Of a stretch of DNA of 64,000 bases, positions 55,139-64,000 are shown one piece after another (position 1 is the first letter of the stretch; every line of letters begins with the position of its first letter). The notes under the pieces were generated by a model. The model saw nothing but the letters and a program-made list of their open reading frames with translations, searched no databases and was not told the DNA's origin. The DNA lies in assembly GCF_035046485.1 (NCBI RefSeq), contig NC_085138.1:67882580-67946579 (forward strand), in the 5' to 3' direction. Both the position numbers and the translations under genes were made by a program. Source of the stretch: Aedes albopictus. Lineage: Eukaryota > Arthropoda > Insecta > Diptera > Culicidae.

Positions 55139-58100
55139 CTGCGCATGCTGTACGGCAGGCCAGAGCGACTGCTCAATATGCTGTTGGCGAAGGTGCGCAA
55201 TGCATCGCCACCGAAAGCGGATCGGCTGGCGAGTTTCATCAGCTTCGGAGTGGTAGTGCAGCAGCTTGCCGATCACCTAGAAGCGACCGGACTAACGACG
55301 CACTTGGTCAACCCGATGCTGATCCAGGAGTTGACGGAGAAGCTACCGGCTGGCACCCAGCTGGAATGGGTACGATATCGCAGGAAGACCAAAGTGGTGA
55401 CGCTGAGGACGTTATCAAATTTCCTGTCAAGCATCGTGAAGGACGCTAGCGAAGTAGCAGCGTATGGAGAAGGTACCCCCCGTTCCGGAGAATCCGGATC
55501 GAAGAAAGGATCGAGAAGCAGAGCGCACGACGGCTACGTGCACTCGCACGACGTGGAAGAGAATAGGAGTTCGAGTCCACCCAGGAGGGAGAGGAAGCCC
55601 TGCCGGATTTGTGGCAGAGTGGATCACCGGATCCGGAACTGCGAGAAGTTTCGGAGGCTCCAGCTCGGAGAACGATGGGAAGCGGTGCGCAGGTGGAAGC
55701 TTTGTCAACTGTGCCTGAATGAGCACGGTAACGCCGGCTGCAAGCTTAGCTTCCGCTGTAACGTTGAAGGCTGTAAGGAACGACACAACCCGCTGCTTCA
55801 TTTCGTCAGGCCAGCCGCAGGACTAAACTGCAACGTTCACGCCGCCCAGCCAAAACAAACCGTGATCTTCCGGATGATGCCCGTCACGCTGCACTGTGGC
55901 AAACACTCCGTGAACACTATCGCGTTTCTGGATGAAGGATCATCGTACACACTGGTCGAACGGGCATTGGTGAACCGTTTAGGAGTCCGAGGCGCAGCAC
56001 AGCCCTTGCGCGTAACTTGGACCGCAGGAGTTTCCCGGATCGAGAAAGACTCGCAGTGCGTGAGTCTCTTCATCTCGGCGAGAGGATCCGCACAACGCTT
56101 CCAAATAAAGAGCGCCCACACAGTGGAGAGTTTAAAGCTTCCGCAACACACGGTAGCCATTTCGGAAGTGGTGAGGCAATATGCGCATCTCCAAGGCCTA
56201 CCGATCACCGACATCCAGCATGCCGCTCCACAGATTTTGATCGGGCTGAAGGATATTCATCTTTACGCGCCGTTGGAATCGCGAATCGGTCGACCGGAAG
56301 AGCCGATAGCAGTAAGGTCGAAGCTAGGCTGGACCGTATACGGGCCTATGGGACCGGGAAACGTGACTAGCGGAATGGTCGCGCATCATTCGTGCAGCCC
56401 GGTGTCCAATCAGGAGCTTCACGATCTCCTGAAGAGTCACTACACGCTGGAGGAGTCCGGCATTTCCATCGCCTTGCTTCCGGAGACGGAAGAAGACAGA
56501 AGAGCGAAGGAGATTTTGAAGAAGACGACGAGGAGGATCGGCGTGTGGAAGGACGACAACATCGAATTTCCCGACAGTTACCCTATGGCGGTGAAGCGGC
56601 TGATGTGTTTGGAGAAACGCCTGCGGAAGGATCCCGAGCTGTATGTCAAAGTCCGTACCATGATCGCCGACTATCTCGTGAAAGGCTACGCACACGAAGC
56701 GTCGGAGTCGGAGCTGCTAGCGTTGGATTGCAGCAAGGTGTGGTACGTTCTGCTGAATATCGTCTACAATCCGAGAAAGAAGAAGTTTCGTCTGGTGTGG
56801 GACGCCAGAGCGGAAGTTAGAGGAGTGTCGCTCAACTCGAAGTTGCTGAAGGGACCGGATATGCTGACTGCCCTGCCGGCGGTGATATGCAAGTTTCGGG
56901 AGCGAGAAGTCGGTTTCGGCGCAGACATAAAGGAGATGTACCACCAGCTGCGGATTCGAGAAGAGGACAAGCGAGCTCAAAGGTTTCTGTTCCGAAACGA
57001 TCCGTCGGAGAAGCCGACAGTGTATGTGATGGACGTAGCGACCTTTGGGTCGACGAGCTCGCCATGCTCGGCGCAGTACGTCAAGAACCTGAACGCGAAG
57101 GAGTTTGCAGGACAGTTTCCAGCGGCGGCGGTGGCCATCGTCGAAAACCACTACGTCGACGATTATTTCGACAGCGTAGACACGATCGAGGAAGCTGTGA
57201 AACGAGCGAAGGAAGTACGATACGTCCACTCCAGAGGCGGTTTTGAGCTCCGCAACTGGGTCTCCAATTCCGAAGAGTTCCTGGATGCGATGGGAGAGCG
57301 AAAAGAGGATCAGTGCGTGCGGTTCAGCGAGGATAAGGAGTCCGGATCCGAGCGAGTACTGGGGATCGTGTGGAGCCCGGCAAGCGACGAATTCTCGTTC
57401 TCCACCAAATTGAGAGACGATCTGGAGCCGTTCCTGTCCGGCGTGAAGCTGCCGACCAAAAGGATCCTGTTGAGCTGCGTGATGAGCTTTTTCGACCCGT
57501 TAGGACTGTTGTCCATTTTCACGTTCTATGGGAAGCTGCTGATTCAGGACCTGTGGCGTACTGGATGTGAGTGGGACCAGCAGATCGATGAAGAGTGTGC
57601 GGAGAAGTGGAGTAACTGGATCCGGAGGCTTCCAGAAGTCGACGAAGTGCGCATTCCCCGATACTATTTCCGTGGCGGATTTTCACTGCGATACAACAGC
57701 CTACAGCTGCACGTTTTCGTAGACGCTAGCCAGGACGCGTACGGTGCCGTGGCGTACATCCGCATCGAGACGGCCACTGGGCCGTTATGCTCGCTCGTGA
57801 TGGCGAGATCTAAGGTAGCACCGCTGCAGCACATGTCCATACCGCGACTGGAGCTGCAAGCTGCAGTGTTAGGAGCGAGGCTGGCGAACTCCGTCGGCGA
57901 GACGATTTCGTTGGAGGTAAAGAAGCGTTTCATGTGGTCCGACTCGAAGACCGTGCTGTCGTGGATCCACTCCGACCACCGTCGGTACAAGCAGTTTGTG
58001 GCGTACCGGATCGGCGAGATCCACAGTCTAACGAAGCTTGCGGAATGGAGATGGGTGCCGACGAAGTGCAACGTGGCCGACGCGTTAACGAAGTGGGAAA

Positions 58101-59950
58101 AGGCGCACAGCCTGCGACCAAGCGGACCATGGTTTCGTGGCCCAGACTTTCTGTACCAGCCGGAGGATTTTTGGCCGGAGCAAGAGGCAGTGACACCGAA
58201 CACTAGCGAGGAGACCCGAGCGTGTTTGCATTTCCACGAAATTGCAGTCACTGAGCCGATGGTGGACCCGCTGCGGTTTTCGAAGTGGAAGATTCTGGTC
58301 CGGACGGTAGCGTGCGTCTACCGGTTTGCATCGAACTGCAGAAGGAAGAGAGATGGGCTGGAGATCGAAGTCGTACCGGCCACTGCAAGAATCAGCAGCG
58401 TCGTGAAGAAACACGTGCGAACGAAGCTAGTGCCGCTGAAGCGGGACGAATACCGGAAAGCGGAGGTGTATCTCTGGAGGTCGGCCCAAGCCGATTGCTT
58501 CGGAGATGAGGTCTGCACATTGGTGAAGAACCAGAAGCAGCCGAACCAGCAGCAGCAACCGGTGGAGAAGAGCAGTAGCCTGTACAACTTGAGCCCGTTC
58601 CTGGACGCCGAGGGTGTACTACGGATGGAAGGCAGAGCGGCGCAAGGATCGTCGCTACCATTCGAGCTGCGGTTCCCGATTATTTTGCCGAAAAAGCATC
58701 CGGTGACTGACAAGCTACTCGAGCACTACCATCAGCAAGTAGCTCACGGGAACACGGAGACCGCAGTCAACGAAATTCGGCAGCGTTTCTACGTCCAGAA
58801 CCTGCGAGCGGAACTGAAGAGGATAGGAAGAAAGTGCATCTGGTGCAAGGTGAAGAAGTGTCGCCCGTCGAACCCGAGGATGGCTCCGTTGCCGGAGTCG
58901 CGAGTAACGCCGCATCTGCCACCGTTTAGCCACACCGGCGTGGACTACTGTGGACCGCTGACTGTTACTGTCGGCCGCAGATCAGAGAAGAGGTACATCT
59001 GCCTGTTCACTTGCATGACGACGAGGGCTGTCCACCTTGAGGTTGCTCACAGCCTGACGACTCAAGCGTGTCTGATGGCCATACGGCGGTTCGTGTGTCG
59101 CAGAGGGAAGCCGCTAGAGTTCTACTCGGACAACGGCACAAACTTCCAAGCAGCAAGCAAGGCCATCATGCAGCGAATCGAGATCGAGTCAGAGGACGAA
59201 TTCACGGATTCCAGGACCCGCTGGAATTTCAACCCGCCCAGCGCACCCCACATGGGTGGGGTTTGGGAGCGATTGGTTCGCTCCGTGAAGGCAGCACTGA
59301 CCGTGCTGAACGACGGGCGGACGATAACGGACGAAGTGCTACTAACGACGATAGCGGAGGCCGAAGACCTCATCAACTCCCGGCCACTAACGTACGTTGG
59401 CCTGGAACCAGGAGCGGAGGGAGCGTTGACGCCGAACCACTTTGTTCGCGGCGTTGGCGCAATCAGCGAGGAGCGTTCAGTTCCACCGACGAGCGAGGCC
59501 GAAGCACTGCGGGACCGCTACAAGCGGTCACAGCGACTGGCGGACAAACTGTGGGCTCGGTGGGTGTCCGAGTATCTGCCATCCATCAACCAGCGGACGA
59601 AGTGGCTCTCCGAGTCGCCGCCACTAGCGTGTGGTGATCTAGTGTACATCACCGATGAGGCCGTGCGGAAGAGCTGGATCCGGGGCATCGTGACGGACGT
59701 CTACCCGGGAGCGGACGGCAGAATCCGGCAGGCCATGGTCGAGACGAGCAAGGGTAAGTTTAGGAGGCCGGTGACCAGACTGGCTGTGCTCGAGGTACAG
59801 GAGGGTAAATCCGGTGCAGCCGAGGAGCCCCACCAGAGTTACGGGAGGGGGTGTGTTGGCACTGCCCCATACCACCTTTCGACAGCGCAACCATTGCGCA
59901 ACATGCGGTCCACACCAGACGAGACCACCCCGGTGATGGATTACCCGTGA
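55064..59950 (+). CDS. BEL/Pao gag C-terminus, protease, RT, RNase H, integrase
   Basis: The open frame begins at an ATG in the MITE (55,064). Element sequence begins at 55,147. Numbering from that ATG: zinc-knuckle CRIC...HRIRNC from C180; retropepsin-like FLDEGSS with D290; RT with VWDARAE and YVDD at 697-700; RNase H with D887 (FVDAS), E930 (RLELQ) and D960 (WSDSK); integrase with an HHCC zinc site (H1221 or H1228, C1258, C1261) and DDE triad D1294, D1356, E1402 (GVDYCG, SDNGTNF, GGVWERL). It ends at 59,948-59,950 inside the 3' LTR. Excluding the MITE, 53,008-54,344 joins 55,147-59,950 in the same frame with no stop (about 2,046 codons). It would encode all enzymes for reverse transcription and insertion; here it is severed from its gag start. 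Confidence 0.93.
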   Translation: MGPKWNLKSRLERGFIFSIQACTILLRMLYGRPERLLNMLLAKVRNASPPKADRLASFISFGVVVQQLADHLEATGLTTHLVNPMLIQELTEKLPAGTQLEWVRYRRKTKVVTLRTLSNFLSSIVKDASEVAAYGEGTPRSGESGSKKGSRSRAHDGYVHSHDVEENRSSSPPRRERKPCRICGRVDHRIRNCEKFRRLQLGERWEAVRRWKLCQLCLNEHGNAGCKLSFRCNVEGCKERHNPLLHFVRPAAGLNCNVHAAQPKQTVIFRMMPVTLHCGKHSVNTIAFLDEGSSYTLVERALVNRLGVRGAAQPLRVTWTAGVSRIEKDSQCVSLFISARGSAQRFQIKSAHTVESLKLPQHTVAISEVVRQYAHLQGLPITDIQHAAPQILIGLKDIHLYAPLESRIGRPEEPIAVRSKLGWTVYGPMGPGNVTSGMVAHHSCSPVSNQELHDLLKSHYTLEESGISIALLPETEEDRRAKEILKKTTRRIGVWKDDNIEFPDSYPMAVKRLMCLEKRLRKDPELYVKVRTMIADYLVKGYAHEASESELLALDCSKVWYVLLNIVYNPRKKKFRLVWDARAEVRGVSLNSKLLKGPDMLTALPAVICKFREREVGFGADIKEMYHQLRIREEDKRAQRFLFRNDPSEKPTVYVMDVATFGSTSSPCSAQYVKNLNAKEFAGQFPAAAVAIVENHYVDDYFDSVDTIEEAVKRAKEVRYVHSRGGFELRNWVSNSEEFLDAMGERKEDQCVRFSEDKESGSERVLGIVWSPASDEFSFSTKLRDDLEPFLSGVKLPTKRILLSCVMSFFDPLGLLSIFTFYGKLLIQDLWRTGCEWDQQIDEECAEKWSNWIRRLPEVDEVRIPRYYFRGGFSLRYNSLQLHVFVDASQDAYGAVAYIRIETATGPLCSLVMARSKVAPLQHMSIPRLELQAAVLGARLANSVGETISLEVKKRFMWSDSKTVLSWIHSDHRRYKQFVAYRIGEIHSLTKLAEWRWVPTKCNVADALTKWEKAHSLRPSGPWFRGPDFLYQPEDFWPEQEAVTPNTSEETRACLHFHEIAVTEPMVDPLRFSKWKILVRTVACVYRFASNCRRKRDGLEIEVVPATARISSVVKKHVRTKLVPLKRDEYRKAEVYLWRSAQADCFGDEVCTLVKNQKQPNQQQQPVEKSSSLYNLSPFLDAEGVLRMEGRAAQGSSLPFELRFPIILPKKHPVTDKLLEHYHQQVAHGNTETAVNEIRQRFYVQNLRAELKRIGRKCIWCKVKKCRPSNPRMAPLPESRVTPHLPPFSHTGVDYCGPLTVTVGRRSEKRYICLFTCMTTRAVHLEVAHSLTTQACLMAIRRFVCRRGKPLEFYSDNGTNFQAASKAIMQRIEIESEDEFTDSRTRWNFNPPSAPHMGGVWERLVRSVKAALTVLNDGRTITDEVLLTTIAEAEDLINSRPLTYVGLEPGAEGALTPNHFVRGVGAISEERSVPPTSEAEALRDRYKRSQRLADKLWARWVSEYLPSINQRTKWLSESPPLACGDLVYITDEAVRKSWIRGIVTDVYPGADGRIRQAMVETSKGKFRRPVTRLAVLEVQEGKSGAAEEPHQSYGRGCVGTAPYHLSTAQPLRNMRSTPDETTPVMDYP
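59843..59851 (+). other. Polypurine tract of BEL/Pao element
   Basis: gggaggggg two bases before the 3' LTR; primes plus-strand DNA synthesis in LTR elements. Confidence 0.7.
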
Positions 59951-60472
59951 GTAGAGCATAGATGTCAGAAGGTATGTTGCGTGAGAGGGAGATGGTAAAA
60001 ATAGAAATGGTAAATAAAATCATAAACAAAAACAGAACGAAGAATGATCAAAATGGTCAACCTAGGCTTTGAGTAAAGAAGTGTAGTTTAGGGAGTTTGA
60101 ACTATTTATTAGATAATTGCGATTGCTAAAATTAGCTTACGTGCAAATACAGAGAGTTTGTGATTGAAAGCTCGTCCGAAGGTAAGGACAGTATAAATAA
60201 TCGTAGAAACGTGAATCTAACAGTGTTCTGTACAGGATAGGTGAAAGCGCCGTTGATTCGACCGTGAGCCAGCATACCTGTGAGGAAAAGGACTAATACA
60301 GAAAACTATAAAATGTAAGTAATAATAGAAAATGCTAAAAAGAATTACTGTTAAAGTGCCAATTTGTCTATTCCTATTGTTTATTTGTATCAATAAAAAT
60401 TTTCAAGCTGTTGCAAAAGTTAACTGCCTGCTTTGAGAATTCAGTTTTCTTAGGGTGGTCCAAAAAGGAACA
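59854..60472 (+). repeat. 3' LTR of the BEL/Pao element (619 bp)
   Basis: Same length and apparently same sequence as the 5' LTR; aataaa at 60,392-60,397. The gag-pol stop lies 97 bp inside it. Confidence 0.95.
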
Positions 60473-60477
60473 TCCAT

Positions 60478-61000
60478 AAATCCTCAAAAAAACTGCTATT
60501 ATTCCGTTTACACAAAGAAGGAAATATAAAATTCCTGATATTTACTTGGAGGAAACTAAAATTCTGCTTTGTCTAAAGATAAAATATTTGGGAGTGATTC
60601 TCGATAGTAAACTCAACTGGAACTCACACTTAGATCAAATAATAAGTAAGGCCATAAATGCCTTATGGATAAGTAAGAAAACATTTGGTAATAAATGGGG
60701 ACTTAGGCCAAAAATGATCCATTGGATTTATAAGGCTATAGTAAGACTCAGAATAACATATGCAGCTTTAGTTTGCTGGCCAAGAATCAAATTAAAGCAA
60801 AGTAGGTTGGAGAAACTGCAAAGACTTGCTACTATTTCCATTACTGGAGCTATACGTAGTACGCCTTCAAAGGCGTTAGATGCAATACTAAATATGCTAC
60901 CACTACATTTGTTTGTTAATTGGAAGCTGAGAAAACCGTTCAGAGATCTATTTTTTGGAGACCTGAGGGATCATCAGTGTTCTGAAATATTTTAAAATCA
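60478..61000 (+). pseudogene. LOA-type thumb region, right part
   Basis: Continues the sequence cut at 52,350: QKTAIIPFTQRRKYKIPDIY, then IKYLGVILDSKLNWNSHLDQ, AINALWISKKTFGNKWGLRP and LRITYAALVCWPRI. This is the normal region between RT and RNase H. The frame is open from 60,546 to 60,995. Confidence 0.78.
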
Positions 61001-61079
61001 ATTCTTTAATAAATCATGAAGATTGGATGAACAGGCAGTATAACTTCGAACGATTATTCAATGTAACATTTCCAAGTCC

Positions 61080-61980
61080 AAGTGAGTGGGAATCAGGGGG
61101 GGCCTAATATTTGGCCAGGCTCAGTGGTATTTTTCACAGATGGCTCAAAAATAAATGACAGGGTTGGAGCTGGTGTCACTAGCCCTGGAATTAACATATC
61201 TATATCTATGGGTAAATGGCCAACTGTATTCCAAGCAGAAATACAGGCTATCATTGAATGTGCTTCAATTTGTTTACGACGTATCTATAAACATGCAACT
61301 ATATGTATCTTCTCGGACAGCCATGCTGCTCTTGAAGTGTGAAAATCTTTCACATGCACTTCAAAATTAGTTTGGGAATGCATTCAATTACTACACCAGG
61401 TGGCCAAAAATAGCACAGTTAATCTATTCTGGGTACCTGAGCACTATGGGATTCCAGGAAACGAAAAGGCGGATTTGTTAGCAAGACTTGGATCTTCAAA
61501 ACCTTTCCTAGGTCCAGAAACATTGTGTGGGGCCTCAGAATGTTCCCTCAAACTGGAACTGAAAAACTGGGAAAAGAATATGATAGAAGAAGTTTGGAAA
61601 AACATGGTAATATCACGACAATCTAAAAGATTTATATCTCCAAACAAAAACATTATTCGAAAACTTCTGAGTTTGTCTAAAAAAGATCTGAATACTTTTT
61701 GTGGTTAAGTAACAGGTCACTGCTCAAGCAAATACTTTTTAAAACTACAAGGAATATTGGAAGATGATACTTGTCGATTCTGTAGAAGTTGCAAGGAAGA
61801 TTCAGAGCATTTATTGTGTAACTTTTCCATAAAATGTGTATATATTTTGATAAGGGTGTAATACAACCATCAGACGTATGGATGACTTCTCCTTGCAAGG
61901 TTATAAATTTTATTCGATCTGTAATATCTTACTGGGATAATGCCTACTGTCAGCAAGAGGAATCACTTAACTCATAGTGA
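61080..61980 (+). pseudogene. LOA-type RNase H and C-terminal tail
   Basis: FFTDGSK (first Asp), FQAEIQAI (Glu), CIFSDSHAAL (Asp), then after one in-frame stop (61,340-61,342) VNLFWVPEHYGIPGNEKADL, the last RNase H motif. The tail TGHCSSKYFLKLQGIL and CRFCRSCKEDSEHLLC, in another frame, is the cysteine-rich end seen in LOA elements. Near-complete but broken by a stop and frameshift. Confidence 0.78.
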
Positions 61981-62089
61981 TATGACACACTGGCATATGG
62001 CAACTATATTAAATAGGGGCCCGCCACAAAAGATCAACAATTGGTCGCAGTGAAAATGTACCCAACAGGAAATAAAACAAATCTTCGGC

Positions 62090-62800
62090 TGAGTGATTCA
62101 TACGGATGCAAATCTTCTACTCAAATGTTTTCTAAATTAGGGATCGCAGTACTGACCCCTTTTAGCGAGTATGTTGGTAGTAGAGCATCCTACTAGAACT
62201 AACTAAAAGAATCTACTAACCATAAACTGAAGATTTCACATGTTAAACAGAACAGTAGTATTTAATACTTTAAAATAAGTCATCGTGATTTTGGTTATCT
62301 GCTAAAACTCATTATCAGAACAATAGTTGTATACTACGTGTAAAACTCGCGATCCCGATAATGTAAAGTATGCTTGCTTACGAAGGAACTATATCAGCTC
62401 AATTTTAATGTGTATTAACAGACTTCAAAACGAAAAGTTAATGAAATCTGTTTGATAAATAGATTTTGAGCAAAACACTCTTCAGATTTTTTGCATATCA
62501 ATGTATTCAAGCTTATCATGACCGAAGTAACATTTCAAATTGATTTTTTTTGCAGAAATATTAGTAGTTAGACTGCCGTTAATATTTGAACAACACATTT
62601 TGAAACAACAGTGCCACAATGGTCCGAATCCACGTTTTAGCAGGAAAAAAATCCGTATCTCTGTTTTCGTTAATGTTAGGCGTTTGGTGTCTTCAGAGAA
62701 ATTGTTTGCATTTGTTTGTTGCATCTTTTCCAAAAAAATTTGGTTAGAGTGGCTCTCGTCCTAACTCAAATCTGGAAAAAAAATTAATTTCAAGTCATAC
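62090..62800. other. Unassigned stretch
   Basis: Downstream of the LOA 3' end. No gene recognised. Confidence 0.3.
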
Positions 62801-62808
62801 GCGATCGA

Positions 62809-64000
62809 GTTTTTCAGCAAAGTTGTAGGCAATGCTATTTCGAGCAACTTTGCTGAATACGCCGTTTATCTAGCTCTTAATTTGAACACAGTAGGTCAAT
62901 TTTAAGTTTTGACTTAGGGTGAGCCCCCCAAAAACGTTTTTTTTGCAATAACTTTTTTATTTGATTTTTTTCGAAGATGTGAGTTTCGGAGCATTTGAAG
63001 AGCACTTACGCGTATTTGTTCTGAACATTGCATGTTGCTAGGTCTTGTCATTCAAAAGTTATGGGCAATTTTGACTTAAAAACAACGATGTCTTCAAATG
63101 CTTATATCTCATGGAGCTGGTAAAATAAAAAAAAAGTTCTTCAGGCGGCATTTGGAAGGTCACATAAAAAGCCAAATGTGGGGCAAATATTACAAGAACG
63201 TTATATTTTAAATTGGAATAAATCGACTCAAAAAATCCCCTTAAAAATCCAAAAAGTACATATAACTCATACAATTTTAAAGATAGAGTCAAACTGTCTT
63301 CGGAAAAAATGTGGGTTTTTACCATACCTAAAAGTTTCCCATACACGACTTTTTTGTAAAACGTGAACAAAAGCTTAAAATTGATAATTTGTTTTTTGAG
63401 AATATAATCGTTCTGATTTCCTAGAAAAACATAGCATGTACCCCTAAGAATCAAATTATCAATTTCAAGCTTTTGTTTCACGTTTTGCAAAAAACTCGTG
63501 TATGGAAAACTTGTAGGCATGGTAAAAACCTACATTTTTTCGGAAGACAGTTTGACTCTATCTTTGAAATTGTATGAGTTATAATCAGTTTTTTCAATTT
63601 TTAAGGAAATTTTTGAAGTCGAATTATTCCAATTTAAAAAATAACGTTTTCGTAATGTTTGCTCCAAATTTGGCTTTATATGTGACCTTCCAAATGCCGC
63701 TTAAAGAACTTTTTTTATTTTACCAGCTCATAGAGATATAAGCATTTGAAGACATCGTTGTTTTTAAGTCAAAATAGACCATAACATTTGAATGACAAGA
63801 CCTAGCAACGTGCAATGCTCCGAAGCTCACATCTTCGAAAAAAATCAAATAAAAAAGTTATTGCGAAAAAACCGTTTTTGGGTGGCTCACCCTAAGTCAA
63901 AACTTAAAATTGACCTACTATGTTCAAATTAAGAGCTAGATAAACGGCGTATTCGGCAAAGTTGCTCGAAATAGCATTGCGTACAACTTTGCTGAAGAAC
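62809..64000. mobile_element. Long-inverted-repeat foldback element, runs off the window
   Basis: Two arms of about 590 bp meet near 63,405 (agcttaaaattgataattt / aaattatcaatttcaagctt). They mirror through gactctatctttgaaattgt, gcatttgaagacatcgttgt and gacttagggtgagcc. The outermost part repeats ttcagcaaagttg and caactttgctgaa. The right edge of the window cuts through or just at the element's end, so its full length is unknown. Confidence 0.85.

Larger units (their letters stand above)
52346..60477 (+). mobile_element. BEL/Pao LTR retrotransposon, complete, 8,122 bp
   Basis: LTR-to-LTR from 52,351 to 60,472, flanked by the 5-bp duplication TCCAT (52,346-52,350; 60,473-60,477), the size typical of BEL/Pao. 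The LTRs start TGTTGG and end GGAACA. The internal region is a single gag-pol frame in the Pao order (gag, protease, RT, RNase H, integrase) broken only by the MITE at 54,345-55,138. A polypurine tract (gggaggggg, 59,843-59,851) precedes the 3' LTR. I could not identify a TGG-type primer-binding site after the 5' LTR. Confidence 0.95.
49670..62090 (+). mobile_element. LOA-clade non-LTR retrotransposon broken by three insertions
   Basis: Host of the nested cluster. Coding pieces in order: pre-RT region (49,675-50,158), RT core (51,394-52,135), thumb (52,267-52,350 continuing at 60,478-61,000) and RNase H with C-terminal tail (61,080-61,980), followed by a non-coding 3' end to about 62,090. With the insertions removed the pieces follow one another in the order of LOA elements. 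The 5' half (endonuclease and ORF1) is absent. Decay is moderate: a handful of stops. Confidence 0.8.

Noticed and set aside
56717..58713. Antisense open frames over the BEL pol region
   Set aside because: Complementary shadows of the pol frame.

Overview
The window looks like a non-coding, transposon-rich stretch of a mosquito chromosome, almost certainly Aedes (Ae. aegypti or a close relative). The main evidence is a full Feilai-type tRNA-derived SINE, LOA-clade and RTE-clade non-LTR retrotransposons, a young BEL/Pao LTR retrotransposon, and many TTAA-, TA- and 8-bp-target MITEs or foldback elements. Only one convincing host coding piece is present: the last exon (C-terminus) of a probably GPI-anchored secreted protein at the left edge (2-619, + strand). 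A second possible exon lies on the minus strand near 18.35-18.5 kb.

Layout. 0-0.6 kb: host terminal exon. 1.0-6.0 kb: degenerate 12-bp 'GGAATTCC-like' repeats, including a dense 24-bp minisatellite at 3.18-4.44 kb. 6.0-9.3 kb: a TTAA-flanked element, a tRNA-headed SINE, an RTE fragment split by Feilai, and a second TTAA element. 9.3-12.0 kb: a decayed LOA-clade retrotransposon on the minus strand. 12.0-13.6 kb: an RTE-clade endonuclease fragment (+). 14-19.6 kb: mostly unassigned, with a 93-bp TTAA MITE, a Penelope-like scrap, a 209-bp hairpin and a 278-bp MITE. 19.6-25.7 kb: stacked foldback elements with insertions inside their arms. 25.7-26.7 kb: G-rich/C-rich inverted array of short repeats. 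27.3-29.8 kb: RTE-clade copy with complete reverse transcriptase. 31.9-32.9 kb: TA-flanked element. 33.8-39.7 kb: very large array of 12-bp degenerate repeats that switches strand near 35.32 kb. 40-43.2 kb: MITE and about 150-bp tandem array. 44.7-48.7 kb: long-inverted-repeat elements. 49.7-62.1 kb: LOA-clade retrotransposon (+) that has been hit by a MITE, a 120-bp retroposed fragment and a complete 8.1-kb BEL/Pao element, which itself carries a 794-bp MITE. 62.8-64 kb: long hairpin running to the window end.

How the parts work together. The BEL/Pao element is the only thing that looks recently mobile: its two 619-bp LTRs appear identical by eye, it has a 5-bp target duplication, and its gag-pol reading frame has no stop. 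The frame is broken only by the 794-bp MITE, which carries its own 8-bp duplication. Everything else is decayed or non-autonomous. The main structural stories are the multi-layer nesting at 49.7-62.1 kb and a family of short 12-bp-based repeats that recurs in several places and twice forms large arrays with a strand switch. Calls come from reading motifs and repeats directly; family names at clade level are from knowledge of the protein families, not from a database search.
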